Of a stretch of 22,543 nucleotides of DNA, positions 16,528 to 21,705 are shown piece by piece. The position numbers and the translations under genes were made by a program. Numbering within the stretch: position 1 is the first letter of the stretch; each line of letters begins with the position of its first letter. The notes beneath the pieces were generated by a model that saw only the letters and a list, made by a program, of their open reading frames with translations, ran no database searches and was not told the DNA's origin. Source of the DNA: a virus; the IMG/VR virus record IMGVR_UViG_3300022934_000213, positions 1-22,543 of that record, one strand, 5' to 3'.

Positions 16528-16760
16528 CACCTTGAGCTTCACGTAACCACGTGATCAGACACTGGTGAAGTCCCACAGGCTGTATGCTACGAAAACCCCT
16601 TAGCACTAGGAACGAAGCGGGGGATAGCGCATTTTGCGTGATGTCGACGTAGGTTGGGAAAGGTTAGAGCCCAGTAGCAAAGTCAAATACCTACTTCCAA
16701 GTCTCGGCTATGCAACTCACATGAAGCTCGAGGAGGATGGAACCGCTGCAAGGTTCCGTC
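16525..16760 (+). ncRNA. Candidate structured non-coding RNA (unrecognised class)
   Basis: The interval folds into a nested set of helices read directly from complementarity. H1: 16525-16541 with 16722-16738, 17 positions, 15 Watson-Crick, one G-U, one A-A mismatch. H2: 16557-16570 with 16694-16704, ten pairs with small bulges. H3: 16585-16590 with 16674-16679, six perfect pairs. H4: 16596-16599 with 16619-16622. H5: hairpin 16624-16642. H6: 16655-16658 with 16670-16673. A possible pseudoknot joins 16649-16654 to 16689-16694 (six perfect pairs). A 3' hairpin pairs 16736-16744 with 16752-16760 (nine pairs, one G-U), competing with three pairs of H1. Wobble pairs are G-U on the plus strand and would be A-C on the other, so the RNA is probably plus-strand. 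I see no tRNA, tmRNA, RNase P or riboswitch signature. Confidence 0.6.
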
Positions 16761-16785
16761 TGACTAATTAATCTACATGAAACTA

Positions 16786-16798
16786 AGTGCTTCGCACT
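16786..16798 (+). other. Hairpin 1 (AGTGC-TTC-GCACT)
   Basis: Five perfect pairs close a TTC triloop. It is followed by A-rich sequence, not by a T-run on either strand at the correct side, so it is not an intrinsic terminator. It is the first of three hairpins between the structured element and the late promoter. Confidence 0.55.
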
Positions 16799-16813
16799 AA
16801 TAAAAAAACAAAT

Positions 16814-16840
16814 ATAGTTTGAGCGATAGCGAAAACTTAT
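16814..16840 (+). other. Hairpin 2 (ATAGTTT ... AAACTTAT)
   Basis: Seven pairs with one bulged T enclose a GAGCGATAGCGA interior that can form two further pairs. The last two bases overlap the stem of hairpin 3, so the two probably compete or switch. Confidence 0.4.
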
Positions 16841-16857
16841 TGCTACGTAGTAGCAAT
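16839..16857 (+). other. Hairpin 3 (ATTGCTAC-GTA-GTAGCAAT)
   Basis: Eight perfect pairs close a three-base loop, ending 13 nt before the late box. It is strong enough to act as an RNA 3'-end protector or processing signal; no T-run follows on the plus strand. Function unknown. Confidence 0.6.
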
Positions 16858-16870
16858 ACTAAATAATTCA

Positions 16871-16878
16871 TATAAATA
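16871..16878 (+). promoter_or_regulatory. T4-type late promoter (TATAAATA)
   Basis: A perfect match to the T4 late -10 box lies 30 nt before the ATG at 16908. No -35 element is needed for gp55-directed late promoters. A start near 16885 gives a leader of about 23 nt containing AAAAAGGA. Confidence 0.72.
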
Positions 16879-16907
16879 AATATAACAACATCAAAAAGGA
16901 TTGTCTT

Positions 16908-17426
16908 ATGAAAGTATTTGAGATTATTAGTGAAGATAACGTAAGTGAAAAACCAATGGGATTGCTAAAAAGAGCAGGACTTGGTGCTATGAGTAAATTA
17001 GGCAGTAAAACTGCAAAAGCAAAACTTGATGTAGGCAAAGATGCAAACCAAACCAAAAAAGATCTAAGTGTATGGATGGCAGGTAGTGGCATTAAAAAAG
17101 GAAAACTAGAACCTGATCAACTCAAGGGTTTTCTAAGACAAAAAGGTTTACCTACTACTGATGTTGATATGATTTTAGGTAAGTCAAGAGAAGCAGGTGG
17201 TAGAGATGAAAATGAACCACTAAGCAATCCTGAAGTAGATGAGATTTTAAAGAAAGTAACACAGCAAGGCTTTCAAAGATCTGGTGCTGGTGATCCTAAG
17301 AAACGTAGTAAGTTTGCATCACCGGATGCTACACCACAGTGGGCAACATCAAGAATTTCACCTGAAGAAAAAACAGCAATTGCAATGCTTAAGAAAAAAG
17401 GCTACAAAGTTTCACAGCCTTCTTAA
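16908..17426 (+). CDS. Candidate internal head protein with capsid-targeting N-terminus
   Basis: The family is not recognised. The 172-residue product begins MKVFEIISE, which resembles the capsid-targeting peptides of T4 internal proteins (MKTYQEFI-x-E type), and I-S-E fits the (I/L)-x-E site of the T4 prohead protease, predicting cleavage after Glu9. The rest is basic and low in aromatic residues (LLKRAGLGAMSKLGSKTAKA, GDPKKRSKFASPDATPQ, MLKKKGYKV), with no Cys, signal peptide or membrane segment. It has its own perfect late box and an AAGGA Shine-Dalgarno. Together these suggest a protein packaged inside the head and perhaps injected. Without the N-terminal argument it would be a plain hypothetical protein. 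It stops immediately next to the stop of the convergent frame. Confidence 0.78.
   Translation: MKVFEIISEDNVSEKPMGLLKRAGLGAMSKLGSKTAKAKLDVGKDANQTKKDLSVWMAGSGIKKGKLEPDQLKGFLRQKGLPTTDVDMILGKSREAGGRDENEPLSNPEVDEILKKVTQQGFQRSGAGDPKKRSKFASPDATPQWATSRISPEEKTAIAMLKKKGYKVSQPS
17391..17421 (-). terminator. Probable intrinsic terminator for the leftward gp26-family unit
   Basis: On the minus strand AAGGCT (17421-17416) pairs with AGCCTT (17403-17398) around a 12-nt loop, and the distal arm runs into a T-rich tract TTTTTTCTT. The signal lies just past the minus-strand stop at 17427 and inside the last codons of the convergent plus-strand gene. The stem is only six pairs, so efficiency may be modest. Confidence 0.45.
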
Positions 17427-17660
17427 TTACCAAAACGGCTGTCCTGTCTTTTTACTAGTTTCTAAATTTTCTTTTACTATACCTGCTAGGATTTCTCTGT
17501 CCTCAACACTCATCTCGTAAAGTTCTGACACCGAAACACCTCCACGCATGTACCAAGACAATTTGTAGAGATCATATTTTATTTGTTTTGATTCGTTGTC
17601 AAGGATCTCAACTTGTTTAAGAATGTCCTCTAAGGACAGAGCTGAGATCCTTAGGCGAAA
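17427..17660 (-). CDS. -1 frame extension of the gp26-family gene (frameshift product, C-terminal part)
   Basis: This frame encodes 77 residues in the -1 frame after the slippery site and ends at TAA 17429-17427. Its core LYKLSWYMRGGVSVSELYEM, then SVEDREILAGIVKENLETSK, ending in GQPFW, resembles (from memory) a short conserved protein found near gp26 in marine T4-like phages. There is no in-frame ATG, GTG or TTG before the conserved core: the first are a TTG and an ATG inside the LSWYM segment itself. A CTG with an AAGGA 8 nt upstream exists but CTG starts are rare. The frame therefore seems to be reached by -1 slippage from the upstream gene, giving a fusion of about 360 residues. Role inferred: the long form of a tail assembly chaperone, like lambda gpGT. 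Confidence 0.72.
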   Translation of the reverse strand, partial: FRLRISALSLEDILKQVEILDNESKQIKYDLYKLSWYMRGGVSVSELYEMSVEDREILAGIVKENLETSKKTGQPFW

Positions 17661-17666
17661 AAATTT
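17601..17666 (-). promoter_or_regulatory. Programmed -1 ribosomal frameshift signal
   Basis: On the minus strand AAATTTTTTC (17666-17657) contains two overlapping X-XXY-YYZ heptamers in the correct phase, A-AAT-TTT and T-TTT-TTC, just before the gp26-family stop at 17653-17651. Downstream, 17652-17643 pairs perfectly over ten bases with 17610-17601, and inside that loop 17638-17634 pairs with 17628-17624. An alternative seven-pair hairpin joins 17654-17648 to 17636-17630. The ten-pair stem begins 7 nt after A-AAT-TTT and 4 nt after T-TTT-TTC, a normal distance for stimulatory structures. Confidence 0.75.
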
Positions 17667-18508
17667 GATTGATCGAAAGTAATCGGAACATCAATAGTTT
17701 CTGGTGCTCCTCTTTCGATATCCGCTGGACTTAGACGTGCCTTGAATGGCGGTATTGCAAACTTTTCTCTTTGTTCATCTAAATGAACTATAAGAGAAGT
17801 GTAAATGTCTTTGTCGGCGTTTTCAAAAAATTCTATAATATGATCTCTGTTAGTAACAGGTTCTTCATCCTGAAACTGTATTGACATAATACTGTTTAGA
17901 ATATTACTAATGTTAAGTTCGGTAACTCTAACAAATGCTTCATTAAACTGAGTAATTTTATCTGTTTCGCTCATGTTATCGTCGTTAACAATTCTAAACA
18001 AACGTTGTTCTTCAAATGTTTTTAAAGCAATTTCTGTAAACTTTTTGTACACCATCGGCGCAATTTCAAAAGTAAAGTCGCCGATTTGAAAAACATTATC
18101 ATACTGTCTTGCAATTAGTCCATCAAGAACTGTGCGCAAATCAAGTTCAAATGATCTTTCTTCATCTATTTCTTTGATGTTAACACCTAGTTCCATTACT
18201 TCGCCATAGGTTGCGATTCTAATTGCAATTAATATAGCATCAATGTCGATGCTAGGTATTGACCAACCATCTTTGATATTGGGCATACAACTTTGAATTA
18301 CGTTTACTGTGCTTTGGCCGTTTAACAAAGCATCAGGAGTTTTGAACATAAGTTCATCCTTTGCTGTCATAGCATACACAGGGTATTCACCCGTTTGCTC
18401 AGGCACAAGACTACCAGGACGATAAAAATTTCCACCACTAGGTAATTTGATATATAATTTAGGCTGTCTAAAATGTTTAGACAGCGGGTTTGCTGTTGCT
18501 GTCTGCAT
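17651..18508 (-). CDS. 26: gp26-family baseplate hub / tail assembly protein
   Basis: The protein matches the T4 gp26-type baseplate family by LYIKLPSGGNFYRPGSLVPE, then YPVYAMTAKDELMFKTPDAL, LNGQSTVNVIQSCMPNIKDG, and DIDAILIAIRIATYGEVMEL. The ATG at 18508 (285 aa) is chosen because GGAG lies 9 nt upstream and the family sequence begins soon after; a longer frame to 18586 would add 26 unlikely hydrophobic residues and run into the divergent gene. T4 gp26 is 208 aa. The C-terminal half is acidic and helical. The gene ends at TAA 17653-17651 on top of a slippery site, and the reading can continue in the -1 frame. Its position beside, but divergent from, the tape measure gene suits a chaperone that coats the tape measure. 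In T4, gp26 is required for hub assembly. Confidence 0.87.
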   Translation of the reverse strand: MQTATANPLSKHFRQPKLYIKLPSGGNFYRPGSLVPEQTGEYPVYAMTAKDELMFKTPDALLNGQSTVNVIQSCMPNIKDGWSIPSIDIDAILIAIRIATYGEVMELGVNIKEIDEERSFELDLRTVLDGLIARQYDNVFQIGDFTFEIAPMVYKKFTEIALKTFEEQRLFRIVNDDNMSETDKITQFNEAFVRVTELNISNILNSIMSIQFQDEEPVTNRDHIIEFFENADKDIYTSLIVHLDEQREKFAIPPFKARLSPADIERGAPETIDVPITFDQSNFFA

Positions 18509-18522
18509 GTATTTTTTCTCCG

Positions 18523-18530
18523 GATAAATA
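18523..18530 (+). promoter_or_regulatory. Late promoter candidate for tape measure-portal (GATAAATA)
   Basis: GATAAATA, one base from the T4 late box, lies on the plus strand in the 77-nt divergent gap, about 55 nt before the tape measure start. It is the same 8-mer as the minus-strand box before gp6. An alternative AT-rich element TATAAT occurs nearer the gene near 18554, so the true start is uncertain. Confidence 0.45.
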
Positions 18531-18585
18531 CTACACGTATATATATGAATTAATATAATGTGCGCAGTTAATTTGGAATGATTCA

Positions 18586-21500
18586 TTGGCAGAAGATGTA
18601 GAAATTAGTAATGTAGGCGGCCCCCGTCCAAGAGACGGCGTAGCAAGTGAAGCCACCTTACAGGCTTTATTAGCAGCAACTGAAAGACGTGGTGGCGGTG
18701 GCGGCCCTGATACAGCAACACGTATACAAGAAAATTATAATAAAGCACAAAAAGATGGCACTGACAAAGTCAGTAAGTTAGGCAAAGCAGCAGAAGCAGC
18801 AGGCAAAGGCCTTAAAGGTTTTGCTAAAGAACTTGCGTTTGGAGGCACACGGGCTAGTGACTTTGCTGAAGCAATCTTTGGAAGTACAAATGTTGTAACA
18901 AGACTTACACGCTACTTGGATCACACAGTTGATCAATTTAGAAGTTTAGCATCAGTAGGTGCAAGTTTTGAAAATAGTATTTTTGAAATGATGAAAATAA
19001 GTGCAGAAGCATCAATGAGTCTTGATGATTTTGCACAAATGGTAAGAGACAATGCTGCAAATCTAGCGTTTTTTGGAGGCACTGTAACTAACGGTGCAAA
19101 ACTTCTTGGAACATTCAGTCAAGAGTTTAGAACAGGATTAGGTAGACAATTCTTTGCAATGGGTTTCACTATTGAAGATGTTAACGAAGGACTTATTGAT
19201 TTTCTATCAAACGAAAGAATGAGACAGTCACAAGCACTGAGATTTGATGGACAAACACAAGCAAGTGCAGCAAATTATATTTTACAACTTGATAGACTAG
19301 CAAAACTAACAGGTGAAGAACGCAGACAACTTGCTGATAGAATGGCACAGCAAATGACTGAAGCTAGAATTAGAAATCAGTTGAATCGATTAAATGAAAA
19401 TGAACGAAACAACTTGCGTGGTGCGTTGACGTTCTTTGACACAAGACTTCCGGGTTTCAGTGATGGCTTCCAAGACCTAATGGATGGCGTTGCACAAACT
19501 GATTTAGGCAAGGCTTTAGTACAGGCTATGCCTGGCATTGAAACTTATATGCAACGAGTTTTTACAGGTGAAGAAGAACTATCTGATGTTATTTCAACTT
19601 TGCAAAACAGATTTGGTCCTACGCTAGAAAGATTTTCGCAACAGTATGGCCCTGCACAACTTACATCAATGCAAAACAGTAGTAACGGTGTTGTTGCTGC
19701 ACTTGCAAGTGTTGCAGACTATGCATACCAATTCAACAGTATCAGAGGAATAGATGCAGGACTTAGTGAAGAAGAACAGGGACGCAGGAATAGATTAACA
19801 TCTGCACTAGGAAACTTTGAACAAGCAATAACTGACGTGAGAAAATCAGTTGTTAGGGCATTCTTTGAAATTGTAGACGGTACTGACGGCAGAGGCGGAT
19901 TACTTGAAGTGTTTGGAGAGTTTGGAGACGCTTTGAAAAATTTCTTTTCTCCAGGTGCAGCAGGCGGTCTTAGCACAGTAACAAACACTGTAAAAGATTT
20001 TTTAAATGCAATTTTTGGTCCACAAGGATTTGTTACTAGAGGGTTGAGAAGATTTAACGATTTTTTAAATTCAGGAGAAGCAAGAGATGCATTAGGATAC
20101 CTTCAAGAAAAACTTGTAGAGTTTGCTAATTATTTAGAAAGTATTTTTACAGATCAAGACGGTAAGTTAACAATTATTGAAGGACTTAAAACACTTCTTA
20201 GAGACACGTTTGCAAATATAATGGATTTTGCATTTGGAGAACTTCAGCAAGGGCCAAATGGAGAACAGTCAAGAAGTGGTGGTATGTTTGATAGTATCAA
20301 ACAAAGCATAGCAGGCTTCTTTTCGGGTACTGAATTTGGAAAAGCAATTACTGATAGTATAACAAATGCGTTTAACACTGTTGATACCCATTTATCTAAA
20401 ATACTAGGAATGCCACAAGGTACAACAGTATCAGATTGGCTTACTACTCAATTAACAGCAATTCAGAATGCATTTAACGGTCCAGACGGTGTGTTATCTA
20501 AAGTAACTACATTGTACGACGATATAAAGGTATTTGTTACTACTCAAGTAACAGCAATTGAGAATGCATTTAACGGTCCAGACGGTATATTATCTAAAAT
20601 AACTACATTGTACAACGATATAAAGGGATTTATAGGCACAAGCGGCCAAACAAGTCTAACACAATGGTTTGACAATACGTTAGCAACTATAAGTAATATG
20701 ATAGACACTGTAACAACGACAATGAATAGTACTGTTAATTACTTTAGAGATGCACTAGGTTTTGGACAAGGACAAACACTTCGTGAATGGTTTGACAGTA
20801 CTTGGACAAGTATTTCAAATACCATGAATGCTATTAATAACACTATCATTACTGTAATGGATACAATAGCAGATACATTTGGATTTGCACCAGGGGGCCA
20901 AACGTTTCAAGAGTGGATGAACACAACACTTACTGATTTACAAACCAAAATGCAAACATTTATTAATACCCAAATTAACGCTGTAAGAGATTTACTAGGC
21001 ATGGAGGCTACCGAAGATTTTGCTAGTTATATTGATAGATTAATTCAAGAGATGACAATCTCAATTGAAGCAGGCATGATGCAAATTCTAAAATCTTTAG
21101 GTCAATATGCAAAGTCATTTATCCCAGGTGCTAAGATGACAGACACGCAACGTGATGATGCTATGACTCGCTTTATGTCAGGCGAACAACTTGACAAGAA
21201 CGAATTACAAAGTTTAATACAAACTATACGTGCAGAACAAGTTCAACGATCAATTGACAATGGCAGTGTTATTTCTGGAAATTTTGCTAAATTTTTAAAC
21301 TTAGTAACTGATCCTGTCTCAGACGCACTTAATTTAGATGCTCTTATGACCGATCCTGATGCATTACGTCAGAGTATCATGGCACTTTATCCTAATAGTC
21401 CTTCCTTTCCTGAATTTGCCACTGGAACAAATGGGTTCCGAGATTTTGGTAGAGGAACTCATGCAATATTGCACGGTAATGAAGCAGTTGTGCCTAGGAA

Positions 21501-21705
21501 TACAGAAGCAGGACAACTTCTAGATGCGTTCTACGAAAGGCAAGGTTCAAGTACGGACCAGACTCAGTTAATTCAGAAGATAGATCAGTTAAATAACAAT
21601 ATGAAAATGGCTGTGCATTTGCTAAGTGAAGGGCTAAGTGTCGAAAAAGGCATTGCAAGAAATACAAAAGGCAGTACTAACCTGTATAGGAGTTTAGGTA
21701 GATGA
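18586..21705 (+). CDS. 29: Tail tape measure protein
   Basis: This protein sets tail length and is ejected with the DNA. The 1039 residues begin with a Gly-rich, disordered segment (about 25-45), followed by long helical stretches without strong motifs and Gly-rich turns. About 590-820 has repeated modules with a conserved Trp ('xxWxxTxLTxIxx'). The C-terminus has the typical tape measure end: FATGTNGFRDFG followed by RGTHAILHGNEAVVP (about 940-970). Using about 0.15 nm per residue, a tail near 155 nm is expected. The start is TTG, with only GGA as a weak ribosome site; an ATG at 18578 is out of frame. The end overlaps the portal start by four bases. The gene symbol denotes T4 functional equivalence; sequence similarity to T4 gp29 (590 aa) is not evident by eye. 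Confidence 0.85.
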   Translation: MAEDVEISNVGGPRPRDGVASEATLQALLAATERRGGGGGPDTATRIQENYNKAQKDGTDKVSKLGKAAEAAGKGLKGFAKELAFGGTRASDFAEAIFGSTNVVTRLTRYLDHTVDQFRSLASVGASFENSIFEMMKISAEASMSLDDFAQMVRDNAANLAFFGGTVTNGAKLLGTFSQEFRTGLGRQFFAMGFTIEDVNEGLIDFLSNERMRQSQALRFDGQTQASAANYILQLDRLAKLTGEERRQLADRMAQQMTEARIRNQLNRLNENERNNLRGALTFFDTRLPGFSDGFQDLMDGVAQTDLGKALVQAMPGIETYMQRVFTGEEELSDVISTLQNRFGPTLERFSQQYGPAQLTSMQNSSNGVVAALASVADYAYQFNSIRGIDAGLSEEEQGRRNRLTSALGNFEQAITDVRKSVVRAFFEIVDGTDGRGGLLEVFGEFGDALKNFFSPGAAGGLSTVTNTVKDFLNAIFGPQGFVTRGLRRFNDFLNSGEARDALGYLQEKLVEFANYLESIFTDQDGKLTIIEGLKTLLRDTFANIMDFAFGELQQGPNGEQSRSGGMFDSIKQSIAGFFSGTEFGKAITDSITNAFNTVDTHLSKILGMPQGTTVSDWLTTQLTAIQNAFNGPDGVLSKVTTLYDDIKVFVTTQVTAIENAFNGPDGILSKITTLYNDIKGFIGTSGQTSLTQWFDNTLATISNMIDTVTTTMNSTVNYFRDALGFGQGQTLREWFDSTWTSISNTMNAINNTIITVMDTIADTFGFAPGGQTFQEWMNTTLTDLQTKMQTFINTQINAVRDLLGMEATEDFASYIDRLIQEMTISIEAGMMQILKSLGQYAKSFIPGAKMTDTQRDDAMTRFMSGEQLDKNELQSLIQTIRAEQVQRSIDNGSVISGNFAKFLNLVTDPVSDALNLDALMTDPDALRQSIMALYPNSPSFPEFATGTNGFRDFGRGTHAILHGNEAVVPRNTEAGQLLDAFYERQGSSTDQTQLIQKIDQLNNNMKMAVHLLSEGLSVEKGIARNTKGSTNLYRSLGR
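20443..20634 (+). repeat. 96-bp in-frame tandem duplication inside the tape measure gene
   Basis: Units 20443-20538 and 20539-20634 are direct tandem copies differing at only a small number of positions. Each encodes 32 residues containing TAI(Q/E)NAFNGPDG, then LSK(V/I)TTLY and DIK. They lie within a larger set of more diverged Trp-containing modules (about 20420-21000). Confidence 0.9.

Larger units (their letters stand above)
16512..16907 (+). other. Gene-free interval of about 400 bp holding a structured element, three hairpins and a late promoter
   Basis: No credible coding frame exists here on either strand. The left part (to about 16760) is G+C-rich: by hand count 104 of 200 bases in 16561-16760 are G or C, whereas nearby coding sequence such as 16321-16380 has 15 of 60. 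The right part is AT-rich and carries hairpins and a T4-type late box. Individual components are listed separately. Confidence 0.85.

Noticed and set aside
16520-16530. TTCGATCC resembling a tRNA T-loop
   Set aside because: The flanking bases do not form a five-pair T-stem and no acceptor, D or anticodon arms can be built; the same bases pair better in the GATCG/CGATC hairpin and the long closing helix.
16649-16819. Group I intron-like core: GACTA (16762) with TAGTT (16815), GTAGGTT (16649) with AATCTAC (16770), and a P8-like hairpin at 16786, in the correct pseudoknot order; also a UUGGGAAA segment resembling the P element
   Set aside because: These pairings conflict with the much stronger 17-position closing helix, the short stems could arise by chance, and there is no interrupted gene: the endonuclease is complete and the next gene has its own promoter, ribosome site and start. 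A covariance-model search would settle it.
18509-18586. 26-residue N-terminal extension of the gp26-family protein
   Set aside because: It is hydrophobic and unlike the family, would span the divergent promoter region, and the ATG at 18508 has GGAG upstream.
19719-19988. 89-codon open frame antisense to the tape measure gene
   Set aside because: Pro/Ser-rich translation is the mirror of the Gly/Ala/Glu-rich tape measure frame and there is no promoter or ribosome site.
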